The notes under the pieces are model-generated. The model saw only the letters and a program-made list of their open reading frames with translations. It did no database searches and was not told the DNA's origin. A program made the position numbers and the translations under genes. Positions 1 through 11,200 of a stretch of 64,000 nucleotides of DNA are shown in pieces. Origin of the DNA: Ditylenchus dipsaci. Taxonomy: Eukaryota > Nematoda > Chromadorea > Rhabditida > Anguinidae. The stretch is taken from positions 1,178,001-1,242,000 of the forward strand of contig SADC01001204.1 in NCBI GenBank assembly GCA_004194705.1, read 5' to 3'. The stretch's first letter is position 1. The number at the start of each line of letters is the position of its first letter.

Positions 1-1429
1 TCTTCTTTAGTCCAAGATCTCCAGACTTCTGATTGTCTCCGAAATTGACTTTGAGCATGCTAGGGTAGGCCAGCGTAAGTTAGGACGAGCTCAGACGTGT
101 TTTTCGGACTATAAAAAGTTGGTAAAACATATTTGAGTTCATCCTGATGTAGAGTTGGCTATCCGCGCCTAGACTTGAGTCATAAAACATGTTATGCACC
201 CGGTGGTAGCCGAACCTGTGTCCTGGGCGATGCGTATATATAAAGTTCCCCTCTTTAGTGTTTTTTTAGAATAAAATTTTCGACGGTACTCTTTATCTCT
301 AATGGATGTTTTTTTTTTTTAGAGTTTTAATTTTTTTACTGTTTTTATATACTAATTCAAAAATTATTCAACGTTAACTTTAGAGAAATTTTTTTAGCTA
401 CATCTTGAGCTTTTTTGAGCTCGGCGCCGGCCCAATTTTTCACAAGCCCGGCACCCTTCGGTTTTAACAGCTGAGACCGGCGACTAAATTTTTTAGAAAG
501 GCGTCGACTTCATCACAACACTAGCCTGAACGCTGTTTTTTTTTTGAAATTTTCTTTAAATTTTAAAAATGTTTTTGAACTGTTGGGTGAATTTTCTTAA
601 AAAAGATGAAGTAATACATTTTTTATCATAAGAACTCATTTTATAAACAAAAATACCGGCGCCGGAGACCACGCCTTCATTATATTAGCCCGGCACAGAA
701 ATTATAAAATAGACTGGCCTCGCCGACCTGATTTACCTGGCGCCAAAATTTGAAAATTTCCAGCGCGCTTGCGCCGCTGGCGCAGAAATTTAAAAGCCTG
801 GCGCCGGCGCTGGCGCCCTAAGTGCAAGTATAGTTGCGACAATTGACATTTTTCACCAGGCGCCTGTAGGCGCAAATTAATCTAGTGCATACTCATGTTA
901 GAAGGGAGCTGCTTTCTCAGATTTAAACACTCTTTTTGGCTGTTTTTTATAAAAACTTTTTATACTCCATTTTTTCGAAAAATTAGTCAAAACCCCTCTT
1001 AAATTTCAGCATTTTTCAAAATCAGAAATGCCTCAAATTAACATTAATATTGAAAACGTTAAAAACGTACACCCCAAAATTTGGTCTTGATATCTATATT
1101 TTTGCGAGCTCAACTAAATTAAAAAAGCGGAATCGGTAGAGCTTGTGAGAATTAAAAAAACGCAATGAATAGCCCTCTGAAATAATTTCTCTGGTCTGAG
1201 ATATAAGTCCTTGAAGTCGAAAGAGGCCGTTTTATTAGAGGAGCGCTCAATTAGAGGAAATACGATGATTGTTTTTATACAGTTGTTGGTTTTTTGTACG
1301 TAGTGCTCTATATCGACCCCTTCAAAAACAGCCCCTGTTTTTTACATATTATCACCTGAAACGTGTAGAAAACACATTTTTAGGTGGCAGACAGCAATTT
1401 TAAAAAAAAAAAAATTTTGATCAAAATTT
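1..1429. repeat. Gene-free repeat DNA with GGCGCC clusters
   Basis: No coding exon is seen. From about 420 to 880 the stretch is unusually rich in GGCGCC/GCCGGC words, several in inverted orientation, which looks like the arms of an old foldback element. The end at 1247-1266 (TTAGAGGAAATACG) matches the right end of the CCGTATTT MITE family seen many times elsewhere in the window, so about 1075-1266 is probably a decayed half copy. Confidence 0.5.
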
Positions 1430-1626
1430 GACTTTTTGCCTTGGGGGACCAAGGTAAAGCAACCTGAAAGAGTAATTAGATATTATAAAAAATCCGACAT
1501 ATTCAAGAGTATTCTACACATTTTAGTCACTGGAGCTGGGCAAAAAGAGCTTTTTATGTTTTTTATGATCCAGAGTCTTGCTCGGATCATCTTAGCCACA
1601 TACCTTGGGCAAAGATCACTCGAAAG

Positions 1627-2036
1627 AGGTGCACTACGTTTCACCGTCACTATTTTCAACGTCACCTATTTTCACCGTCAACATTTTAGGACCGCTTTTT
1701 AGGTCTAAATTTTTCAAAATTTTTAAAAGTTTTGGTACCAAATTGTAGCCCTGAATATCAGCTACATTTTGGACTACAATTTCTAAAAAAACGAAAAATT
1801 TTAGTTCTAAACTATAAAAGACGCTCACCCTGCGTTCTACCGTGATGAAAAAGTGTGAGATTGAACGCCTTCTAAAGTTTAGTTCTAACTTTTTTTTATT
1901 TTTTTCAGAATTTGTAGTACCAAAATTTAGATCTAAAAAGCGGTCCTAAAGTGCTGACGGTGAATTTAGTGAACGGTGAAAATAGGGGACGGTGAAAATA
2001 GTGACTGTGAAAATAGGACGGTGAAACGTAGTGCCC
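1627..2036. mobile_element. hAT-like MITE with 8-bp target duplication
   Basis: A 410-bp element whose ends are inverted (GGTGCACTACGTTTCACCG on the left, CGGTGAAACGTAGTGCCC on the right) and whose subterminal parts repeat CACCGTC/GACGGTG. It is flanked by an exact 8-bp direct repeat CTCGAAAG at 1619-1626 and 2037-2044. The uninterrupted site (AGTCACTTTCGAGTGAT on the other strand) is present in paralogous repeats near 2408-2426 and 7552-7570, which proves insertion. An 8-bp duplication is typical of the hAT superfamily. There is no coding sequence, so it is non-autonomous. Confidence 0.8.
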
Positions 2037-2101
2037 CTCGAAAGTGACTCTGGATGCATGAAAAAGCATGCATACCAGAGTTTCTTAATGCGGTAAGCGG
2101 C

Positions 2102-2830
2102 ACTTGTTTACTTGGGGGGGGGGGCCTTTTTTGGTCAACCACAAATAGTGTTTAAACGTCTTCTAAGTAATTTTTATACACTAAAAACGATAAAAAAGTT
2201 GTTTCCCAACAATTTCCGTACTAAAAAATGAGTATTTCAAAAAATTTTTGGTTACCATAACTTGACCAATTGCCTTGGCCCCCAAGCTGAATAAACAAAA
2301 GGGTGACTGGATATCCTTAAAATACCAAAAGATGAGATTTGAACTAGTTTTGTTAGCTGGGGCCTACGCATAAAGAAACTCTGGTATGCGTAATGTTTTT
2401 ATGCATCCAGAGTCACTTTCGAGTGATGTGGTATGTGGGTGTGCGCATCTCAACCCCAAGCAACCAAGCCCCTGCGCCCCCTTCGGGGGCGCAGTGGGCT
2501 TGGTTGGTTAGAGATGCGCGCACTCACTTACCTTAACATAATTCCGAGCAAGACTCTTGATCAAAAATACATATAGAGACCTTTTTGCCTAGCTCAGTGA
2601 CCAAAACGCGGTAGGATACCTTAATACCCGATATTTTAGCTTGGGGGACCAAGGCAATCGGTGAACTTATGGTAACAAAATTTTTTTTTGAAACCTAGTT
2701 TTTTACTGCGGAAATTGTTTGGAAAATACCTTTTTATCGGTTTCAGCGTATAAAAATACTTAGAAGACGTCTAAACACTATTCATAGTTGACCAAAAAAA
2801 GGCCCCCCCCCACCCAAGTAAACAAGTTCC
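2102..2830. repeat. Long palindromic (foldback) repeat, family F1, with GC-rich central hairpin
   Basis: The left end (cttgtttacttgggggg, from about 2102) returns inverted at 2800-2830 (cccacccaagtaaacaag). Inner blocks such as GCCTTGG.CCCCCAAGC and the cgataaaaaagtt block are inverted as well. At the centre (2460-2514) lies a GC-rich hairpin: a CAACCAAGCCC arm, GCGCCCCCTTCGGGGGCGC in the middle, and the opposite arm GGGCTTGGTTGG. Related copies lie near 7500-7690 and 56455-57180. F1 is only my label. Confidence 0.7.
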
Positions 2831-3189
2831 CGGTAAGCCCCAGTTAACAAAACTATGTTCAAAATTCAGTCTTTTATGGTATCCAGATGCTCTTTTAGGG
2901 TGGTTCACCTTTGGTCCCCCAGGAAAATTTTTTTCCAAAAAATGCCGTCCGCCACCTACAAATGTGTTTACTAGCATGATTATGCCCTAATAATGCCATA
3001 AAAATGGTTGAAATTGGGTTTTGAGAGGGTCGATATAAAGCACTTTAGCATTTTATTGCAGAACTAGAATGACTTGCAAATTCTCTATATTTTTCATTGC
3101 TTGTGTGCTCTACTCTATGTGTTCAAAGGTAACTAAAATAACATTAACATTAAAAAAAATTTTCGAAGTTTTACTTCAGCTATCCTCAC

Positions 3190-3335
3190 CCGTGCTCACA
3201 TTAGGCGAGTCGAGGTCGTGGTCGAGGTCGGGGTCAAGGTTGATCGAAGGGGTGCTCACATAGTGGTCGAGGTCGTGTTCGAGGTCGAGATCGATCTACA
3301 AAAAAGTGCTCACATAGGCCGGTTGAGATCGAGCT
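3190..3335 (+). repeat. Short tandem motif GTGCTCACATAG plus GGTCGAGGTCG
   Basis: Three diverged units, each beginning GTGCTCACAT and continuing into GAGGTCG-type hexanucleotide runs. No gene is seen. Confidence 0.55.
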
Positions 3336-3341
3336 CGAATA

Positions 3342-3761
3342 CAGTCGACTCTTGATTTAAGAACACCCTCAAAAGTTCGTTCCCCAGCTGGGTCCGACAC
3401 TTTTTTTAGCTCGATTTTCGAAGCTTTTTAAAACTCTGTTTTGACAGTCTGGTCGCAAATATCGCAAGGATGTCGATTTTGCCGATCGTTTTTCAAAATC
3501 CAAAACTTTTCTTCTAAAAAGCAAACCCTCGATTTAGAACAGGGATTTTAGAAAAGCCTGTACTTAAATCGAGGTTTTGCTTTTTTAGAAGAAAAGTTTC
3601 TGGATTTTGAAAAACGATCAGCAAAATCGGCATCCTTGCAATATTTCCGACTAGACTGTCAACACAGATTTTAAAAAAGCTTCGAAAATCGAGCTAAAAA
3701 AAGTGTCAGACCCAGCTGGGGAACGAACTTTTGGGGGTGTCCTTAAATCGAGAGTCGACTG
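3342..3761. mobile_element. Pogo-like MITE, near-perfect palindrome
   Basis: A 420-bp element flanked by TA (3340-3341 and 3762-3763) with ends CAGTCGACTCTTGATTTAAG and its inverse. The whole body folds back on itself around about 3545. The inner text (GTTCGTTCCC...GGTCCGACACTTTTTT, GATCGTTTTTC) recurs in copies at 14640, 36911, 45759, 47646 and 63233. A TA duplication and CAGTCGACTC termini are typical of pogo/Tigger (Tc1/mariner superfamily). The pogo assignment is supported by the transposase relic in the related element at 20874-21739. Confidence 0.8.
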
Positions 3762-4767
3762 TATCCAAATTTCACTTTTTCATATATTTTTAGGAAATTT
3801 AATAGCAGAGAACAAGGCAGGCCTTTAACACATATTTAAAATAGTGTGAAAAAATTTTCAACATTTTTCTACACAAAACCTATTTGACAAGCCCTTTTCG
3901 AAACTTTTCAGAACTCACGTTTTTATTTGTCCTCCAGTGGACATGGTTTCATACAATTTTTACTCAAATTGACGGCAGAAAGTAGGACTATTTTTTAGTA
4001 TTAGGTTGAATCGACTATGTTGCAAAATTTGCGAAAAAAGACAAAAATTCTCAAAAGACTCTGAAAATCGTAAAAATCGAGAAAAAATGTTTTTTTCAAA
4101 ATATGTGAATTTTGGCCTTTTTGTACCCGATAGCATTACGATATTTTTCCATAATATGTTGATTGTTCATATGTCACAGAAAAATTTCATCTTTTTCCAG
4201 ATTGATAAAAAAAAATCCGAGAATAAGTCATTTAACAAGGAAAAATGACATTTAAAAATTTGCCCCATATTGGGACAGTCCGCATTCAAGGGTTAAGTGT
4301 CCAGGTAACCTTTCATGTTAGTTTTTTTTGGTTCTCCAAAATTATGGTGTTTTGCTGACAGTAAAGTAATGCTGAAAATAGTTAAAATCGATTGCTGGAT
4401 GATTTTTAGACCTAGAAGTCAGTGAACTTACTAAAAAGTAGAGTAAAATATAAAGGGTGTGCACTCAGAGGGATTTTGACCTTCGACCTACACGATGCGT
4501 ATATAAAGTTCTCTCCTTTTTTAAAAGGGGTATGCTACGCCAATAAGAGGTGCTTCCCGATTATTCACACAATCTAATCGTTGAACTTTTGTACAAAAAT
4601 TTTCAACTTAGTTTCTGACAAAAAAGGCCTAGATTTCATTTCAGGTATGTTTTTAACAGAAACCAAGTTGAAAAATCCGTACAGAAGTCAATAATTATGA
4701 AAAATTTTCGGATTCCCGATCACCACCTTTTATTAGCGTTGGCAGACCCTTTTAAACATTATTGCTA

Positions 4768-4953
4768 CAGTCAACTCTCGATACAGTGTACCCTCGATAT
4801 TAGTGTAGATCTCGATATAGTGTAGATTTTTTTAACCTCATTCAGTCAAGCTCTAAGCCAAACTGCCTTACAGTGTACCCTCGATATGTGTAACCTCGAT
4901 ACAGTGTAGATTTTCCCTGGTCCCCCAGCCTACACTGTATCGAGAGTGGACTG
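4768..4953. mobile_element. Short pogo-like MITE (186 bp)
   Basis: TA-flanked, with ends CAGTCAACTCTCGATACAGT and its inverse ACTGTATCGAGAGTGGACTG. The interior repeats the phrase ACAGTGTACCCTCGATA several times, so the element consists almost entirely of iterated terminal sequence. Confidence 0.75.
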
Positions 4954-4991
4954 TATAATTTTTTAAATGACTATTTGACTTTTTTTAGCAA

Positions 4992-5204
4992 TTATGCCGC
5001 AGAGATTATATTACGCAATGCGCTCACAAATAACCTTTAATTCTTTCTGATGATGTTGAAGTTTCGAAGATGCATAAAGCAATTGAATACCACTTTCATA
5101 TTCCAGAAAATCAACAACTTTATACTTAAACGGTAATTTCTTTTAAAAATGCAGATTATGAGCTGAAAGAATATTGCCGAGTGAGCTCAAATAAATAGTT
5201 ATTA
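4992..5204 (+). CDS. Exon-like segment: ubiquitin-like domain 1
   Basis: Preceded by a polypyrimidine tract and AG at 4987-4988. An ATG at 4994 opens MPQRLYYAMRSQITFNS, then after one frame break (about 5045) DDVEVSKMHKAIEYHFHIPE, then NQQLY.LNGNF and NADYELKEYCRVSSN. The order (strand, helix with K..I, IP.NQQLYLNG, then a second short strand) follows the ubiquitin pattern IPPDQQRLIFAGKQLED. Two further single-base breaks are needed near 5130-5150. Start and end are approximate. Confidence 0.45.
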
Positions 5205-8200
5205 ACGAAGCCTAAGTTGACCATAATTTTGTTGTTGCATGTTGCCTAGACCCAACGAAGACATGGCTAAAAGGCATTTAACTAACTCACTACAATGCTT
5301 TGGTTGTAGCTCCTCTCTTCCACAAGGCTTTAAATTTTGCTTGAGGAGGTGTGAAAGATGTCAAGGAAATAGTCTCGACACGAAAGGATTATCCAAGTTT
5401 TTGTTTTTTAAATATGGTTTTTGAGCCATATTTTGTCGTTAACTCGGCGTTGCGATTTCAGACGAACTTGTGCAGAATTGAAATTTGATCAGTAACATCT
5501 AAGCCACCTTTAAAAAACACAAAACTTGGTATAATTTTTTAAAATTGCATCAAAAATACCCAAAAAATCTAAAGGCAATAGAGAACTAACCAACCTTTTT
5601 TCGATGGATTTTTTCCCTTTTCCATTTTAAATTTTTAGGGTATTTTTTTGAAGATTTAGCAATTTCGATATTGTTGTTACTAATCCAACTTTTAATTTTG
5701 CACAAGTTTTTCTGACCTTGCAACACCGAGTTGTCGACAAAATATGGCTCTAAGCCAACATTTAAAAAACACAAAACTTGGTATAATCTTTTATATCGAG
5801 ACTATCTCCTTAACAGCTTTTATCTTCCTTCAAGACAACGAATATTCAAAAATGAATTTTTTAGAGAAATGTCTATGAATCTAATATTACTTTTTTCAAA
5901 CGATTCTGAAATTTAAAATCTGAAACAGTATAACTTAAAAATTCTTTTAATTGAAATTATTTCTGTAAACGCTATTAATTCTGGAACATTCAACTATATT
6001 CCACAGTTCCAACAAGTTAACAAATTCTATATTATCAAAATAAATTGCCTAGAACGACCCGAACATAAGAAAAAGTTCAGGTTTTTCAAATACCGTATTT
6101 TCTCTAATGAGCCGCCATGGGCGCTTATTTTTCAAGTTCCCACAAATCTGAAGATTTGGAGTCGATATCGAAAATTTTGAGTGTTCAACAAAATCTAAAA
6201 CGCGGCATTAGTAGAGCTCCTGGGAGTTAAGAAAACGCGAAAAACGAATTCGCAAAAATTTTCTCTGAGCTGAGATATAGGTCCTCAAAATTAGTTATAG
6301 TATGGGCGCTTATTAGAAGAAATACGGTCGTTGATTTGAAAAGGCGCGTTTCTCGCCAACGATATATTTATAACATGGCAATTACTCATTGATCTACTTA
6401 AAAGATAAGGGTAAAAATTAAAAATTCAAGTGGTGTGATCCAAAATTACGAAAATCGCTTTTTAGCAGTAATTGTCTGAAATTCTTCTGAAAATTGGGTC
6501 AAAATACAATGCCGAAAACACGAATTGAACGTCGTAATAGAGGAAATACGGTTTTTTCTAGTCTGGCTCCGGGTTTAGCTCGCCTTTGCACTTTTATCTA
6601 GGTAAACTCAACAGACTAAAAAAAATATGCCGTTTTAAGGCCAACCCTTGAATTACATGTCACTGTCTGATGTTGCGGAAAAACAAACTTTAGCAAACAA
6701 ACAGTTTATCGTGGTGCGTCTTGGTGACCTCGTAACTATAAAATATGGCGAAAAATCACTGAGGTGCCAGTCATAACCAGTGAAGAAACATATTAGATTT
6801 AAAGAAAGATTTCTGGAGTGAGCGGATTTAATATTGGAGTGATTACCAGTACTACTATATAGCAGGAAGTTGAAGATAACCAACTCCTATATGAATGCGA
6901 TCTTTTCAAGGCAGTCAACTAACAATGAGCTTACAAGATGCATAATACTAATTTCATTTTATTTGATGAAACAAGACAAAATATAGCCGTCGAAGCATTA
7001 TTTCGTCAAAAATTAAAGAAAATATTAAAAAGATGGTAAAAACTAAAAATAGATGACCAAATTTTACAGTTTGGCAATGAAACTTTACGAGATAAATGCG
7101 GCTTGCCGATTATGGCATTGGAGAGGGCTGAGCTTATTTTGCAGAGCTAAGTCAAGTAAGTTCAGAAAATTTTGATTTTTTGAGGAGGGTTAAGATGTGG
7201 GCTGACTGAATACAGTCTTGTTTATTTGACAGTTCGGTAGATTCCAATTTTGCATTTTTGAACTTTCTATGGAAGTGTTGATAAATGGTTGCAGTATAGA
7301 TCCCCCCCCCCACGCAGAGTCATCGGATGGAGGGGATAACTTCATATTCGTGTTTCTCGACCCCGATTTCATGAAAAGCCGGCTGTTTTTTTGATTCTGA
7401 GAAAAAATTCGAACCCAGGGGGCTCAGTCAAAAATGAAAATTTAAATTGGCGCCTTTTGAATTTTAGTGTAAAAGGAAGATGTTGAACATAGTTTTGTTG
7501 ACTGGGCTACGCATAATAACTCTGTTATGCATGCTTTTTTATGCATTTAGAGTCACTTTCGAGTGATTAGTGTCTAAGGTATGTGGGTGCGATTGGGCCC
7601 GAAGGGGCGCAGGGGGCTGGTGGTTAGAGATGCGCGCACTCACTTACCTTAGACATAATTCGAGCAAGACTCTTGAACAAAAATGCATTCTAGAGGCTCT
7701 TTTTGCCCAGCTCCAGTGACAAAACATGCCAAAACAGGCATATGGTCGAAATTTAAAAATTGCTCAAAACTCGATTTTTTATTAACGAAAACTCAAAAAT
7801 ATGTATTTTTTGAACTCCTGGGCAATTTTAGTCGATATAGGGTGTTTGGAAACACTTTAAAAAAATTTCATTTGGGGGGGGGGGCGTATACTCCGGTAGG
7901 GTCATATTTTATATACATTTTACGTATTTAATCTATTGAACCCCCATTGGGGATTATTTTTCACCCTAGAAAATCATGTTATTCAATTGTTATTCAAAAA
8001 TGACCCTAACTCTGAAATTCTAGTCGAAAAATGAGGGGTGGGTGTTTATTAGAGAGTGAGGATTAATAGAGAAAATACGGTATGCTATAACTACCTTTGC
8101 TTTTTATAGATTATCAAGAGCACAAACAACTAAGTTAAATATTTAGAATTATCAACCGCTTGATAGTCTCATCAACCAAATAATCAACCGGCCATACTTT

Positions 8201-11200
8201 CGAAAATCAAACCCAATTACGGCAAAAAAAGGTTCGGACAAACGGAAAGGGGAAATTTGGGGAAAAGAGGCCAAGAAAATGTGGAAAAGTGCCAGTTTCT
8301 TTGGTTTTATTAAAAGGCAAATCTGCCCAGTTTTGTGAAAATTTCTAGATCAAGACTTAGTTGGCATATTCTGGCGACCCTATGATACAAATCCATTTTT
8401 CTGCTGTATGAGCTCGAAGAATACGTTTCCTCTGAGGCTTAATAATATAACAAAATTATATTCAGGAGTGGACAAAACTTGGCACATTTTCGAAAAACTG
8501 GCGCTTTTTTACAAAAACTGGGCATTTTTACGTATCGTCCAAAGGTTTGCTCATCTTGAACCACCATCTTTAAAAAAACTTACTAAAGCACTTGTAAGTA
8601 ATGGCTAGGCCCTGAGCCTAACCCTAATGCTAAGCCCAAGTATCAAATATCGACACTAGTGCCGAACATTTTATTTTAGAAACTATTTCAATAAAAGAAC
8701 TTATATCTAATACACTATTGAACCACAAAAAGAAGCTGGACAGCTAATCAATGAAGAAATCAATGAAGAACCTATGGCTGAATATATATTAAGTATGGCG
8801 AATAAAATACATCAACGTCAAACTAACCATAACAGTGAAAGACTTAAGAAAAAATTAGAAGTGTTGTTAGAGTAGCTGTCGATAATCAATTTTTGGCTTC
8901 AAAGACAAATTTTTGGAAGATGAAAAGAGACTTCTAGATTATGATATGAAAGAGATTCAGTAATAAACTTGTTTGTCGGAAAGCTACACAAAGTAAGTTA
9001 TATGCATTATTTAAAAATATTATTTATTCTTAATCCTCCAATCCTTCTTGTATCGGCGCCGCACTAGTTTTCTAAGACAGTTGTGATTTTAAAATTTAAA
9101 AACTATATACACGGTGGACTTTTTTTCCAGCCGATGTAAAATACCAGTTAGTCTTTTTTTTAAATAATTTTTTGATTGACGACAATGCTCGTTTGATAGC
9201 CCTAAGTCTGTGGTTTTGTTTGACACAAAAAATACTATTGGCCTTAGAGTTAAGATATACTAATTCAGGGCAAAACATGAAAATTTTGAGCAAGAATACA
9301 GTGTGTTCGATCCTCTTTTGAAGATTTCAAATTAAAATCGATTCTCGGCGCTAGTGTCATATAGCACCAACCAACCCACCCCCCTCCTTGATTTCAAAAA
9401 TAGTGATTTTAGGTACAGTCGAGTCTCTCTATACGATCACCCTCGGACTGACCCTAGGTGGTCGTTATAGAGAGTGATCGTTATATAGAGTGATCGTTAA
9501 AAAATTATTTAAAAATTATGCTCTTCTTATAGAGTTCTATTAGAATAAATACAGTAGTTTAATCAGCGCTTTCCTTTTTTACGAACCATATCGCAATGTA
9601 TCTGATGCGTGTGTAAATATTCTTTCTACATCTTGTTAGAAAAAGCTAAAAATTTATTTGATTTGTGGGCTGAAACACCAAAACATTTTTAAACAGAGTT
9701 AAGATATACTAATTAAGGGCAAACATGAAATTTTGAGCAGAAATGATCATTACACAGAGATTTATCAAACTAGAGAGAGTGTTCATAGAGTTTCCCGTCA
9801 ATAGATGGTGTCAACAATCAATCAAAAATAGATCAAGTCGATATAGAGGTGTCCAATAAAAAACAAAGACATTTGAAAAAAATTGGCAAGCGCACCGGCG
9901 AAGCCTCAAATATTTTTGGTGTTTCAGCCCACAAATCAAATTTTTAGCTTTTTCTAACAGATGTAGAAAGAATATTTACACACGCATCAGATACATTGCG
10001 ATATGGTTCGTAAAAAGGAAAGCGCTGATTAAACTTACTGTATATTCTATAGAACTCTATAGAAGAGCATCCCTAGGGCCAAAACTAGGGGGAAACGCAT
10101 TTTATTGCATTTTTAACATGGAAGGGCGCTTATTAGAGCGGGGGCTTATTAGAGGAATACGGTAAAAATGTTTTTTTTGTGAGGTCAAAATCTTTCTTGT
10201 CAAAACGACCTTATTAGGGTTCACAGATCGAAATTGCAAAAGCAGGGTTTTGTTTCCAAAAAGCAGGAATTTAAACCAAAAAATCTACGAAAAGCAGAAT
10301 AAGGTGTTATAAAATGCTGTGAGATGTGCAAAAATTCCTGCTTTTTCACAGACAAAAAGCAGATTTTAAAATAAAAAAGCAGGAATTCCTGCTAAAGCAG
10401 ACATTTGTAAATCCTCGTCCTTATTGTTGTGAAAAAATCTAGGAGACATGAATAAACTGAATAATAAATTTGATATTTCTAGAAATATTTCTATAATGAA
10501 CTGATATCTGGTACACTCTCATGAACCAACTGAAGCTCTTCAAGACCTGCCTGTTCAGAAAAGCGAAGTAATTACCTTTTTCTTGAATAAACAGCCTGGC
10601 TTTTTGTTTTTTACCTTCCAAAAAGCATAAAAATTGGGTAGATTTTGAAATTTTTGGATGTTCAACCAAAATCTAAAAAGTGAGATCAGTCAAGCTTAGG
10701 CTTAGGATTAAGAAAAAATGACTCTACCAGCATAAAAAATTAAAATTTTCACTTATTTTGGGAGTCCAAATCTCATTTTTTTGGAATTATTTTTTAGCAC
10801 CAAGAGCATAAGAACTGGGTAAGCAAATGTCCCAAAAATTGATGATCTCAACCCTGCTTCATACATACGCCGTTCACAGAAGCCTTTGTTAACATTTTAT
10901 TACCAAAATCGCAATATAACAAGTTTGCAACAGTTAGATACTATTGCAGATTCCTTTTTCTTCTTTGTGCTAAGTCATAATCATGCTGAGCCCCCAGACG
11001 TCGTCTACTGCATGAGCTTCAGGGGTCCATCCACCAACCTTGTAAAGCGCGTCGGAACTGTCACCATTTACCGTGGTGGCTCTGTCTTCCAGCGATTGCC
11101 GTATCTTGATCGGTCCATCTTCCTGACGTTATCATTGTCAACTCGAGCTCGAATCTCGGTCATCACCGTAAGACCTTCCTACTCTGTCATCATGTCGAAT

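Noticed and set aside
5250..5389. Parkin RING0
   Set aside because: Ubl followed by a Cys-rich segment is suggestive, but Cys spacing and the G-K-L-R-V core do not match, and no RING-IBR-RING exons were found downstream.
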